From Palsa-147 sp963771905 (lineage in GTDB: Bacteria > Acidobacteriota > Terriglobia > Acidiferrales > UBA7541), in assembly GCA_963771905.1 (NCBI GenBank), contig CAVYVI010000008.1, positions 1 to 64,000 on the forward strand: DNA of 64,000 bases. The letters are read 5' to 3'. The notes below the pieces were generated by a model that searched no databases, was not told the origin of the DNA, and saw only the letters and a list, made by a program, of their open reading frames with translations. A program made the translations under genes and the position numbers. Shown here piece by piece: positions 17,801 to 25,924 of the stretch (position 1 is the first letter of the stretch; every line of letters begins with the position of its first letter).

Positions 17801-18408
17801 GTGCTGACGCGGCCAAGATCCTGGAAGAGGCTGCCACCCAGGCGCGGGATTTGAAGAACGCTGCAACAATGGCCCAGATCCTCAACGATCAGGGCGACAA
17901 TTTCTTCTATCAGGGCGATTACAAATCCGCAGCACCCCTCTATGCGAGTGCGCTGCAGGTCGCCTCGCACACCACCGACCGGCAGTTAATTTTGCTCTCG
18001 AAGGTCAATCAGGCGAAACTCGACGTCAAACAAGGCGGTGCGGCATCTGCCGCAAAGACGCTGCGCGGGCTCGCCACCGAAGCGGACGCGCTCGGCTCGG
18101 CGTACCTTTCGGTGGAATGCTCCGTATATCTCGCCGAAGCGCTCACGAACGCCAAAAGCTATGCGCAGGCCGAGCAAGAACTCCAACGCGCCTTGAATCG
18201 GGCCGACAAACTTGGCTTGCGCGCTCTCCTTGCCCAGAGCCACTACCTGCTGGGACGCGATTTTCAATTGTCCGGGAATGCGAAGGAGGCCGCGAATCAT
18301 TTCGACCAAGCGCGCCGTATCTTCGCCGACATCCAGAAAGAATCCGGCGGCGATACTGTGGCAAAGCGCAGCGACCTAAGCCCCATCGCCGCCGCATCCA
18401 GCCACTAG
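14815..18408 (+). CDS. Zinc-ribbon Ser/Thr protein kinase with transmembrane segment and C-terminal TPR array
   Basis: 1197 residues. An N-terminal zinc ribbon has a CPQC pair (residues 8 and 11) and a CSKC pair (22 and 25). A low-complexity linker leads to a complete Hanks kinase domain at ~86-345: glycine loop GQGGMG, the ALKVI lysine, HRDLKPQN, a DFG and an APE-like MSPEQ. A single transmembrane helix lies at ~368-388. A TolB/FlgO-like domain follows (~405-540; LAILPFRN...), then about 600 residues of TPRs, several of the 40-residue LGN/KLC type. All catalytic residues seem present, so it should be active, with the kinase cytoplasmic and the C-terminal part likely outside the membrane. ATG 14815 and ATG 14827 are both possible starts; neither has a strong Shine-Dalgarno. 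Confidence 0.9.
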   Translation: MAPIMVECPQCHSHNPPDALRCSKCDTALELDGATMGDAVTAIATGTATPTGEVGKGWSAPAQTPGTGNLSPSATALAPGTILGTRYEILQLLGQGGMGAVYKATDRELERSVALKVIRPELAVHPDILQRFKQELILARKVTHKNVIRIFDLGEADGIKFITMEYIEGQDLKSLVIEKGKLSYEETVRIIEQVCLALEAAHGEGVVHRDLKPQNIMLDKQGRVSVMDFGIARSTEMGGMTQTGALLGTPEYMSPEQVMGAHVDARSDLFTLGVILYQLLTGNMPYKADTVQGAMFKRTREKPRPPIEEDPSIPPFLNDVTVKCLQIDPALRYQSAAEIREDLESWLGGTPKTVTTIAVARPLPASWKIWAAAGAVVVVLATAGIAFRARLFSGSSQTQVQAAPAMSLAILPFRNASGDASLDWLGSSMAEMLSTDVGQSSHLRTVSPERVGQILRDLRIAPDTTLDAPTISRLAEFSNADTVVWGQYAKFGDQIRIDATVQDLKRGHTTALKADAANEKEILSAVDRLAGDIRQNLALSSGAVKELQAQSFKPSSSSVPALRDYNEGLQLARQGKNLDAVKQFQASTTEDPQFALAYSQLAQTYANLGQDNEAEEDSRKAVELSDKLPDQEKYLILARHDEILKNYPKAIESYTNLAKVSPDNPDVLFELGRLQESAGAFDKARDNFSKVLKLDPKRVDGLLAMGRVDIEIGDAQNGLEFLNQAQSMAIELGNDEEKAQILQAIGVAYSVLNKPDDALRNFQESLEIKRRLGLKRGISDSLESIAQTEATVGKPDAALKDFNEALQLRRELGDKSGTGDVLTDLAQFSDDRGQYDQALKYLKESLQIQRDVGNQTNEGLALNSIGNTYLFKGDYEDARTYLEQALQLRETLKMPNDIASTLHNLAETSVKLGQFDQATAQYLRALDIWRSVGDKHGAAIESSGLGILFGYQGRFGAALGSEDDALKILRDTHETGYWFAEILSDDGRALAQIGRSADAAKILEEAATQARDLKNAATMAQILNDQGDNFFYQGDYKSAAPLYASALQVASHTTDRQLILLSKVNQAKLDVKQGGAASAAKTLRGLATEADALGSAYLSVECSVYLAEALTNAKSYAQAEQELQRALNRADKLGLRALLAQSHYLLGRDFQLSGNAKEAANHFDQARRIFADIQKESGGDTVAKRSDLSPIAAASSH

Positions 18409-18518
18409 CCTTCTTCGCCCGCCTCATCGTATTAACCTTTTGAATAAGCTCGGCTCACTCCAGGCTTCTCCGGGGTAGTTCTAGTACTATGCTTTGGGAA
18501 CCACCCTTGGGGGTCATC

Positions 18519-19934
18519 GTGTCACAAACTTCAGGTGTCAGTAGGTCCGCTCAGGCGGCCCGGCGAAGCACGCGAATTGAAGAAGCCATCCCAGTAACCG
18601 TGATAGGGGTTGACTCCTCCCGCGGGCCATACCGAGAACAGGTTTTTACCTCAGCACTCAGTTTTCATGGCTGCCTGTACGAATCAAAATTCGACGTATT
18701 AAGCAATTCACTTGTGATTTTGGAGTTAGGAAGCGGCGCGCCGGGCTCTCCGGCCGTTAGGGCGCGGGGACGCGTGAAATGGGCCAAGCGGCCTGGCTTC
18801 GTGGGTGGAGCGTATCTAACCGCGGTTGAACTTGAAGAACCTGGGAATATCTGGGGACTCCAAGCCCCGCCGAAGGACTGGCTGGAGATCGCCGAGAGAG
18901 CGAAGGCAGGCGGCGATGCGAGCAAGCCGCAGCCTTTTCTGGTCTCGCGACCGGAACCTTCACCGGCCATCTCGGCCGGGCTTGAGCGAGCGAGCGCAAG
19001 CCCGAGTTTCGTGGCCGAAACTCCGCAACGACTGGCTGCGGCCGCCTCCGCCCGGCCAATCGGCGATCTCATGCGGAATTTCCAGACAGAAATGGAAAGC
19101 ATTCTCTCCGAAGCGGCCCGCTCCGCCGTGAGCGAACGCACCAACGAAACGCTCGAAGACGCGCGAGCGACTCTGAGAGAAGAAGCGAAACGCGCGCTCG
19201 CGGACGCAGCCGCGACGCAAGCGGCTTCTTTCGTCGAACAATCGCTTCGCCAATTCAAGCAGGCGAGCCAGGAAACGACGTTGTCGTTTCAAGTCCAGTG
19301 GACGCTAAAGCTGGAAGAGGATATGAAGAAGGCGCTCGCGCGCATCGAAGCGCGGCATCACGAACTCGGCGCTGTGGCGGAAGGCATGGCAGCAAACGCA
19401 ATGGAGCGCCTGCAGCGCGCCTTGGACGCTTCGCGTCGAGACGGCATTGACCGCATTATTAGCGGCCTCAAGGAACAATTTACTCCTCTGGTCGAGCAGG
19501 CCAAGAGCGCGGCTGCGGAATTGAGCGCGTGCAAGGTGGAAGCCGCCAAGGTATACGACCAGGCGCTCGAACAGTTTTCCGCAAGGACGACGGAAATCTG
19601 CGCGTGCGTCGAACAAAAGTTCGAGGCGGCACTCACGGAACGGCTTGAGGCAGCTCAACAGGAACTCGATCGCTCCGGAATGATCGCAACGAACGTCGCG
19701 CTGGACAGTCTGCGCCAGGCGTCGCTACAGCTCGAGGGCGAAGCGCGAACTAAGCTACAACGCGAAGTAGCGCCGGTGTCGGAAGAGGCGCTAGGCGCAC
19801 TCAAGCAAAGCACTGAAGCGGCGAGACGCAAGTTCATCGAGGAGTTGCACGATCGCACGCGCGGTCACTTCGAAGAGATCGGCGTGGCAATTGCGAAGTT
19901 GGGCAGAGGCACGAGAAACGATCCGGCGAGCTAG
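18519..19934 (+). CDS. PilZ-domain protein with long helical C-terminal region
   Basis: The frame opens at ATG 18489, but GTG 18519 is preferred: a TTGGGGGTCA stretch lies just ahead of it, nearly identical to the one before the next gene's ATG. The protein is then 471 residues. Residues ~10-110 look like a PilZ domain (RRSTRIEEAIPV, then hydrophobic strands), the class that usually binds cyclic-di-GMP; the RxxxR element is present as RRSTR. The rest is Ala/Glu/Lys/Arg-rich, almost proline-free and probably an extended helical bundle or coiled coil, apolipoprotein-like. Function is unknown; a c-di-GMP-responsive structural or scaffold protein is the simplest guess. Confidence 0.75.
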   Translation: MSQTSGVSRSAQAARRSTRIEEAIPVTVIGVDSSRGPYREQVFTSALSFHGCLYESKFDVLSNSLVILELGSGAPGSPAVRARGRVKWAKRPGFVGGAYLTAVELEEPGNIWGLQAPPKDWLEIAERAKAGGDASKPQPFLVSRPEPSPAISAGLERASASPSFVAETPQRLAAAASARPIGDLMRNFQTEMESILSEAARSAVSERTNETLEDARATLREEAKRALADAAATQAASFVEQSLRQFKQASQETTLSFQVQWTLKLEEDMKKALARIEARHHELGAVAEGMAANAMERLQRALDASRRDGIDRIISGLKEQFTPLVEQAKSAAAELSACKVEAAKVYDQALEQFSARTTEICACVEQKFEAALTERLEAAQQELDRSGMIATNVALDSLRQASLQLEGEARTKLQREVAPVSEEALGALKQSTEAARRKFIEELHDRTRGHFEEIGVAIAKLGRGTRNDPAS

Positions 19935-19955
19935 AGAACGCCGTTGGGGGTCAAC

Positions 19956-20609
19956 ATGGCGATGAAGGCTCGAGCACTGCCTTCTGATGCTGAATCACCC
20001 TTCGAGGCGCACCACTGTAGCGTTGCGCCCTGTGACGGCGAAGTAGCTGCCGAGCTCAACTCGCGGTCGCTATGCCTCGAACACTTCCTCACCGTATCCA
20101 TGTGCGAACTGGAATCGAGGAGCCGCAAGCTCAGGGATGAAGCGTTCGAGAGCTCCGAGACGACTGCCTTCCGCGATCTACTCTCCTCATGCGCTCAGCA
20201 GGTACACCGGCTCTCGGAAGGCGAAGGCAATACGGATACTCGAACCAAAGCGCGGCTGCTTGATATCCTGCTTCGCGCATCGCAGCTCAGCCAGAGCCTG
20301 CGCCGCAGCCCGCGCGTCGAATCCGCCGTGCCGGTTTACGTGCGGCTCGAAGAGTCCGGAAGAATCTGGGAAGAAGAAACGTGGACTTCCACTCTGAGCC
20401 GTCACGGTGCAGGATTGGTTTGCCGGCACCTCGTGGAAAAGGGCGGATTGGTGATTCTTTGCCGCAAAGACAAGGGCGAGCGAGCGCGCGCACGCGTCGT
20501 CTATTGTCACTATGACGGGCAGGGCCGTCGGCAGATCGGCGTTGAGTTTCTGGATCGTCCGGATTTTTGGGATTTCTCGAAACAGACCCCTCGCACGGAA
20601 CCCGCATAA
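19956..20609 (+). CDS. PilZ-domain protein with Cys/His-containing N-terminus
   Basis: 217 residues from ATG 19956, behind TTGGGGGTCA and 22 nt after the previous stop, so probably cotranscribed with it. The N-terminal ~35 residues contain two Cys and two His (HHCSVAPCDGE) that might bind a metal. The middle is helical. The last ~95 residues are PilZ-like: RRSPRVESAVPVYVR, then a beta-rich stretch ending IGVEFLDRPDFWDF. This RxxxR plus late IGVEF pattern is typical of acidobacterial PilZ proteins. The specific output is unknown. Confidence 0.75.
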   Translation: MAMKARALPSDAESPFEAHHCSVAPCDGEVAAELNSRSLCLEHFLTVSMCELESRSRKLRDEAFESSETTAFRDLLSSCAQQVHRLSEGEGNTDTRTKARLLDILLRASQLSQSLRRSPRVESAVPVYVRLEESGRIWEEETWTSTLSRHGAGLVCRHLVEKGGLVILCRKDKGERARARVVYCHYDGQGRRQIGVEFLDRPDFWDFSKQTPRTEPA

Positions 20610-20816
20610 AAAGAGCCGGCGACGCGTATACGCGCCCGCCCGCCGCGCAAGAACGAGCCCTCGGAATCCCCGGCCGGCCTCGCCGGAGTCCGCTCTGCCG
20701 TCAAATTCGTTGTGTCCCGGGCCGGAGAAGCATACGATTTGCGAGCCAGAGGTCCAAATCGCAAATTCCGGCCTCGATTTTTGAGTCGGGCCGAATCGCG
20801 GTAAAGTGGTCATGCC

Positions 20817-21800
20817 ATGATCATTACGCGAAGCCCGATGCGGATCTCTCTCGGTGGTGGCGGCACCGATTTGCCGTCCTACTACCAGGAATTTACGGGA
20901 TTCGTGGTCGCCGCAGCGATCACGCGCTACGTGTACATCACAATCAACGAAGCTTTCTGGCCCCAGATTCGGCTGAAGTACTCGAAGCTCGAAGAGGTCG
21001 AAACCGTTGAACAGATTCAACACCCGATCATTCGCGAAGCGATGAAGCTGACCGGGGTAACCGGCCCGTCACTCGACATCGTGAGCCTCTCCGACATTCC
21101 TGCAGGCACGGGACTTGGTTCCTCCGGCAGCTTTACCACGGCGCTCCTGCGCGCGCTGCATACGCTGAAGAGAGATTTCGTCCCGCCGCAGGAACTCGCC
21201 GAGCAGGCCTGCCACATCGAAATTGATTTGCTTCACGAGCCGATCGGCAAGCAGGATCAATACATCGCTGCGTTTGGCGGAATCACATCCTTCCAGTTTT
21301 TGCCTGACGGCCGCGTCATCGCCGAGCCGCTGCAGATGCCTGCTGAAGCACTCGCGAATCTCGAAGACAACCTACTGCTTTTCTTTACGGGTTCCGCGCG
21401 CTCCGCATCCGAAATCCTGCGCGACCAGGACAAACGAACGAAGGAGAACCACAAGGAAATGCTGGAGAATCTCCACTTCACGAAACAATTGGGGCACGAG
21501 AGCCGCGACGCCCTTGCCGCGGGCGATCTGCGAAAGTTCGCGGAGCTGATGCACACGCACTGGGAACATAAAAAAAAGCGCTCGCCCGGTATGAGCAATG
21601 GCCGCGTGGACCGACTCTACGATCTCGCACGCGCGAATGGAGCGCTCGGCGGGAAGCTCGTCGGCGCGGGCGGCGGCGGATTTCTAATGCTCTATACCGA
21701 AGACAAAACTCGCGTGCGGCAGGCCTTGCGGCAAGCCGGCTTGCGCGAGGTTCGTATCCAGTTCGATTTCGCGGGAACGACGGTGGTCGCGCACTCCTAG
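20817..21800 (+). CDS. hddA: GHMP-family sugar kinase, probable D-glycero-D-manno-heptose-7-phosphate kinase
   Basis: 327 residues. The N-terminal ITRSPMRISLGGGGTDLP and the ATP loop PAGTGLGSSG (~residues 96-105) are GHMP signatures, and the C-terminal GKLVGAGGGGFLMLY is motif 3. This subfamily phosphorylates heptose 7-phosphate at C1 to the 1,7-bisphosphate. The assignment is firmed up by neighbours: a nucleotidyltransferase 8 nt downstream, then a GmhA-GmhB fusion. It is the first gene of the operon; ~200 nt upstream are free for a promoter. Fucose or other GHMP kinases share the fold, so HddA rests largely on context. Confidence 0.85.
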   Translation: MIITRSPMRISLGGGGTDLPSYYQEFTGFVVAAAITRYVYITINEAFWPQIRLKYSKLEEVETVEQIQHPIIREAMKLTGVTGPSLDIVSLSDIPAGTGLGSSGSFTTALLRALHTLKRDFVPPQELAEQACHIEIDLLHEPIGKQDQYIAAFGGITSFQFLPDGRVIAEPLQMPAEALANLEDNLLLFFTGSARSASEILRDQDKRTKENHKEMLENLHFTKQLGHESRDALAAGDLRKFAELMHTHWEHKKKRSPGMSNGRVDRLYDLARANGALGGKLVGAGGGGFLMLYTEDKTRVRQALRQAGLREVRIQFDFAGTTVVAHS

Positions 21801-21808
21801 GAGAGCCT

Positions 21809-22519
21809 GTGCTGCCTGTCGCCATTCTGGCCGGCGGTCTTTCAACGCGTTTGCGGCCGCTGACGGAGAAAATCCCGAAGTCGCTGATCGAAGTGAACGG
21901 CGAGCCATTCATCGCGCACCAGTTGCGGCTGCTCCGCGCAAATGGCGTACGGCGCGTGGTGCTCTGCGTCGGGCATCTCGGAGAGATGATCCGCGACGTC
22001 CTCAAAGATGGCGGCGCGTATGGAGTGCAAGTTGACTACGCGTTTGATGGTGCCTCACTATTGGGGACTGCGGGGGCGGTGAAGAACGCTCTGCCCAAAT
22101 TGGGCGATGTCTTTTTCGTTCTTTATGGCGATTCTTATCTCGTCTGCGATTACGCCGCTGTCGCCCGGAGCTTTTCGTCGTCTGGAAAACTGGCCTTGAT
22201 GACGGTATTTCAGAATAACGACATGTGGGATAGCAGCAACGTCGAATTCGAAGCCGGACAGATTCTTGCTTACAGCAAGACGAACAAGACTTCTCGGATG
22301 CGCTACATTGATTATGGACTTGGCGCGTTTCGCGCCGCGGCGTTCGACAGTTTGCCGGCCGGGCAGCCCTTCGATCTCGCCAGCCTGTACGGCGATTTGT
22401 TGCAGGGCGGGGAGCTCGCAGGATTCGAAGTGACGCAGCGCTTCTATGAAATCGGCTCGCCGGCTGGACTCGAAGAAACGGCGCGATTCATTGCAGAGCA
22501 AGGAGCAGTTCGCGGATGA
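21809..22519 (+). CDS. hddC: Nucleotidyltransferase, probable heptose-1-phosphate guanylyltransferase
   Basis: 236 residues from GTG 21809, with TAGGAGAG just upstream. The N-terminus AILAGGLSTRLRPLTE followed by PKSL is the sugar-nucleotidyltransferase signature, and VLYGDSYL supplies the metal-binding Asp of the second motif. In the D-manno-heptose pathway this step joins heptose 1-phosphate to a nucleotide, usually GMP in hddA/hddC loci. The gene overlaps the next by ATGA. GDP rather than ADP or another nucleotide is inferred from association with a GHMP kinase instead of HldE. Confidence 0.8.
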   Translation: MLPVAILAGGLSTRLRPLTEKIPKSLIEVNGEPFIAHQLRLLRANGVRRVVLCVGHLGEMIRDVLKDGGAYGVQVDYAFDGASLLGTAGAVKNALPKLGDVFFVLYGDSYLVCDYAAVARSFSSSGKLALMTVFQNNDMWDSSNVEFEAGQILAYSKTNKTSRMRYIDYGLGAFRAAAFDSLPAGQPFDLASLYGDLLQGGELAGFEVTQRFYEIGSPAGLEETARFIAEQGAVRG

Positions 22520-23682
22520 GCGCGAACAGGACATTCGCGCAGCAATTTCTCGCCGAAGTGACTGAAATCATCTCCCGACTGGAAACAAATAGCATCGAAA
22601 AGGCCGCGGCAATGCTTGCCGCAACGCGCACTGCGGGGGGGCGCCTCTTTATCCTCGGCGTTGGCGGCAGCGCGGCGAACGCTTCGCACGCGGTGAACGA
22701 TTTTCGTAAAATCGCCGACATCGAGGCCTATGCGCCCACGGACAACGTCGCCGAGTTGACCGCGCGCACGAATGATGAGGGCTGGGCGACGGTGTTCGAC
22801 CGATGGTTACGCACGAGCCGCTTATGCTCGAACGATCTTGTTCTGGTACTTTCCGTCGGCGGCGGAAATCTCGAAGCCAACGTGAGCGCGAATCTCGTTG
22901 CCGCGCTCAAGTACGCCAAGTCGGCCGGCGCGAAAATCATCGGCATCGTGGGCCGCGACGGCGGGTACACGGCGCAAGTGGCCGACGCGTGCATCTTGAT
23001 TCCAACCGTGAATGCCGAGCGCATCACACCGCACGTCGAAGCGTTTCAGGCCATCGTCTGGCATCTGCTTGTGACGCATCCTGCCGTCAAGCTCGAACAA
23101 ACAAAGTGGGAATCGACAGCTCCCGCCGGAAAGCAGCGCCGCGCCGTATTTCTCGATCGCGATGGCGTGATCAACCGCGCGATTGTCCGCAACGGCAGGC
23201 CCCATCCGCCCGCGACGCTCGACGAACTCGAAATACTCCCGGATGTCCCGGAGGCTTTGTCCGAATTGAAAGGACATGGATTCGATTTGGTTGTGATCAC
23301 GAACCAGCCGGACGTCGCTCGCGGAACGCAGACGCGCGATGCTGTGGAGGTCATCAATCGAAAACTTGCGTCCACTCTGCCGCTTGACGACATCTTCGTC
23401 TGTTATCACACGGACCAGGATAATTGCTCCTGCCGCAAACCCAAGCCGGGAATGCTTCTCGACGCGGCGCGCAAGTACGACATTGATCTCTCCGTGAGTT
23501 TTCTCGTTGGCGATCGCTGGCGCGATATCGAAGCCGGGAAGAACGCGGGCTGCAAGACGATTCTGATTGACGGCGGATATCACGAGAAGCGATCCGGGCA
23601 GGCTCCTGACGCTAGTGTCGGCTCGCTGCGCGAAGCTGCTTCGTGGATTATCCACTCCGCGGCGAAAGGAGCTGCGCGTTGA
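22516..23682 (+). CDS. Fused GmhA-GmhB: sedoheptulose-7-phosphate isomerase plus heptose-1,7-bisphosphate phosphatase
   Basis: 388 residues, ATG overlapping the hddC stop. Residues ~1-190 form a SIS-fold isomerase (GVGGSAANASHAVNDF, later LSVGGGNLEANV), the GmhA type that makes D-glycero-D-manno-heptose 7-phosphate. Residues ~207-380 form a HAD phosphatase with FLDRDGVIN (nucleophile and acid Asp), VVITNQ, CRKPKPGM, VGDRWRDIEAG, and a GmhB-type zinc site in CYHTDQDNCSC. The two steps flank the HddA step and are usually separate proteins; fusion matches their activities and fixes the operon's product. Confidence 0.9.
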   Translation: MSANRTFAQQFLAEVTEIISRLETNSIEKAAAMLAATRTAGGRLFILGVGGSAANASHAVNDFRKIADIEAYAPTDNVAELTARTNDEGWATVFDRWLRTSRLCSNDLVLVLSVGGGNLEANVSANLVAALKYAKSAGAKIIGIVGRDGGYTAQVADACILIPTVNAERITPHVEAFQAIVWHLLVTHPAVKLEQTKWESTAPAGKQRRAVFLDRDGVINRAIVRNGRPHPPATLDELEILPDVPEALSELKGHGFDLVVITNQPDVARGTQTRDAVEVINRKLASTLPLDDIFVCYHTDQDNCSCRKPKPGMLLDAARKYDIDLSVSFLVGDRWRDIEAGKNAGCKTILIDGGYHEKRSGQAPDASVGSLREAASWIIHSAAKGAAR

Positions 23683-24497
23683 AGCCAGTTTCCGAACTGA
23701 AGGTGAAGATATTCGGCGACGGCGCGGACGTCGCGGGCATCCTCGAGCTATATCGCCAGCCGTACATCAAAGGCTTTACGACGAATCCGACGTTGATGCG
23801 CAAGGCCGGCATCACGGATTACCGGGCGTTCGCATCGGAGATTCTGGCGCGCATCACGGACCGGCCGATTTCATTTGAAGTGCTGGCCGATGACGAATCC
23901 ACGATGGAAGCGCAGGCGCGCGAAATCGCCAGTTGGGGCGAAAACGTCTACGTGAAAATTCCCGTGACAAACACGATGCGCGAGCCGATGTACGGCCTGA
24001 TCCGGCGCCTGAGCGCGGATGGCATTCAAGTGAACGTCACGGCGGTTTTGGCGCTCGAGCAAGTGCGCGAACTTGCGCGCTCGCTCGATGGCGGCGCCGC
24101 TTCGTGCATTTCCGTTTTTGCCGGGCGTGTGGCCGATACCGGACGCGATCCGGTGCCCGTGATGACCGAGGCGCTCAAAATCATGCGCTCGAATCCGCAC
24201 GCTGAGCTGATCTGGGCGAGCCCGCGCGAGCTGCTGAATATTTATCAGGCCGATGAAATCGGCTGCCACATCATCACGGTCACGAACGACATCCTGAAGA
24301 AGATCGCGCTCGTCGGAAAAGACTTGCGCGACTACTCGCTTGAAACCGTGAAGATGTTCTACGACGACGCTGTAAAGTCGGGCTACACGCTCGAGCCGGC
24401 GCGCGCTGAGGCCGAACGCGAGATTCGCCTCGATGTTTCCAAGACCACCCGCCCAGCGCGCCGGGCCGCCGCCGCAGCACGATCCAAAGCGCGATAA
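23679..24497 (+). CDS. tal: Transaldolase family protein
   Basis: 272 residues from TTG 23679, which overlaps the previous TGA; AAAGGAG lies 8 nt upstream. The short FSA/TAL-like form is recognisable from KGFTTNPTLMRKAG, the presumed Schiff-base lysine in VYVKIPVTN (~residue 92), VNVTAVLALEQ and IWASPRELLN. Transaldolase interconverts sedoheptulose 7-phosphate and hexose/triose phosphates. In this operon it most likely feeds sedoheptulose 7-phosphate to the adjacent GmhA domain; that role is inference. The Lys/Ala-rich C-terminus is unremarkable. Confidence 0.8.
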   Translation: MKPVSELKVKIFGDGADVAGILELYRQPYIKGFTTNPTLMRKAGITDYRAFASEILARITDRPISFEVLADDESTMEAQAREIASWGENVYVKIPVTNTMREPMYGLIRRLSADGIQVNVTAVLALEQVRELARSLDGGAASCISVFAGRVADTGRDPVPVMTEALKIMRSNPHAELIWASPRELLNIYQADEIGCHIITVTNDILKKIALVGKDLRDYSLETVKMFYDDAVKSGYTLEPARAEAEREIRLDVSKTTRPARRAAAAARSKAR

Positions 24498-24617
24498 GGG
24501 TTCTCGCCGAGCGGGCTGCGCAACTCCCCGTCCGCGTCATCGTATGGCCGGGCGCAGCGCGGCGAGTTGAAGTGAAGGAGTTCGATCATCCAGCTGATTC
24601 TTTATATAGCACTCACC

Positions 24618-25790
24618 GTGGCCGTTATTGGCACGCTCTCCTCGGCCGCCTTTCTTCTACTGGCGCTTTTGGGAACCATTCGCTTCCATGCCGATGCGCG
24701 GAAAGAGCGTCGCTCGATGCCGGAGAATGACCGTCTCCCGCCTGTCTCTGTCTTAAAACCCGTACACGGCCTCGAAGCAAATTTGAAGGAGAATATCGAG
24801 AGCTTTTTCCGCCAGGATTATCCGTCCTTCGAAATTCTTTTTGCCGCGGATGACCCCGACGATGCGGCCCTCGGCGTGATCCGGGAAATCTCAGCGAAAT
24901 ATCCGAGGATTCGGAGCCAAATTCTCGTCACGGGCAAGCCGCCATGGCCGAATCCGCCGGCATATTGCTTCTATCGAATGTCGCAGGCGGCCGCGCACGA
25001 AATGCTGGTCACGAGCGATAGCGACGTCGAAGTGTCACCCGATTACCTGCGCGAAGTGGTGGCACCTTTGCTCGATCCCAAAGTCGGGATGGTCACGTGC
25101 GTCTACCGCGGGAAGAATGTGAGCGGGTTTTGGTCCGGCGAGACCGCGATCGGCATGTCGGTGGAAATGACGGCGGGCGTGCTCGTCGCGAATCTGCTCG
25201 AGGGAATGAAATTTGGACTGGGGCCGACGATTGCCGTCCGCCGGGACGCGCTCGAAAAGATCGGCGGCTATAGCGTGCTGGGCGATTACTTTGCCAACGA
25301 CTTCATGATCGGCAATCTGATCGAAAAGGCCGGCTATCGCGTCGTGCTCTCGGGGCATGTCATCGATCACGTTGTAAGCCAGCCTACGTTTCGCCGGATG
25401 TGGGAAAACCAACTGCGCTGGGCGAAGTCCACGCGCTATTCGAGGCCGAAGGGACATTTCGGACACGGCCTGATTTTCGCGATGCCGTACGGCATTCTCG
25501 GCTTCGTCGCGGCCGCCTTGCTCGGGCATGTTGCGATTGGCGTGGCGTTCCTCGGCATAGCGTTGCTGAATCGAATGCTGGAAACGTGGATCGTTGGCTG
25601 GACCGTGGTTCGCGATCGAAACGCACGACGCGCGTTTTGGCTCTATCCGGTGCGCGACTTACTTGGCTTCATCGTGTGGTGCGCGAGCTATACGGCCGCA
25701 CGAGCCGTGTGGCGTGATAGCCGGTACGAGTTCAAGGGCGATCGCATCGTGCTTCGCGAAACGGGCGGCAGTGAGCGGCAAACTTCGTAG
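24618..25790 (+). CDS. Membrane glycosyltransferase, GT21 ceramide-glucosyltransferase/HpnI-like
   Basis: About 390 residues. An N-terminal transmembrane helix is followed by a GT-A domain: SVLKPVHGLEANLKENIESF, the DxD in TSDSDVEVSP, DYFANDFMIG, and the QLRWAKSTRYSRP (Q/RxxRW) acceptor motif. Two or three C-terminal helices follow. These are hallmarks of GT21 enzymes, which include ceramide glucosyltransferase and hopanoid HpnI. The acceptor may be a lipid, and the donor could be the heptose nucleotide made by the upstream genes, though this is unproven. GTG 24618 is the first canonical start, but AAGGAG at 24575-24580 and hydrophobic codons from 24585 suggest initiation earlier at a rare ATC. 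Confidence 0.8.
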   Translation: MAVIGTLSSAAFLLLALLGTIRFHADARKERRSMPENDRLPPVSVLKPVHGLEANLKENIESFFRQDYPSFEILFAADDPDDAALGVIREISAKYPRIRSQILVTGKPPWPNPPAYCFYRMSQAAAHEMLVTSDSDVEVSPDYLREVVAPLLDPKVGMVTCVYRGKNVSGFWSGETAIGMSVEMTAGVLVANLLEGMKFGLGPTIAVRRDALEKIGGYSVLGDYFANDFMIGNLIEKAGYRVVLSGHVIDHVVSQPTFRRMWENQLRWAKSTRYSRPKGHFGHGLIFAMPYGILGFVAAALLGHVAIGVAFLGIALLNRMLETWIVGWTVVRDRNARRAFWLYPVRDLLGFIVWCASYTAARAVWRDSRYEFKGDRIVLRETGGSERQTS

Positions 25791-25924
25791 CAGGAATTTC
25801 TCATATCACAGCCGGCTTGCATAAAAGCGAGCGGAGGACGTGATCGAAGTCGTTCGGATCTGAACTCGGAAGTTTTCGAGGGCTGAGTTGGTTTCCGCGC
25901 TGCGGCGCCGCAGCGAGAGCGCAA

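Noticed and set aside
20187..21023. 278-codon minus-strand ORF over the second PilZ gene and hddA
   Set aside because: Antisense to two well-supported genes and without any recognisable motif.
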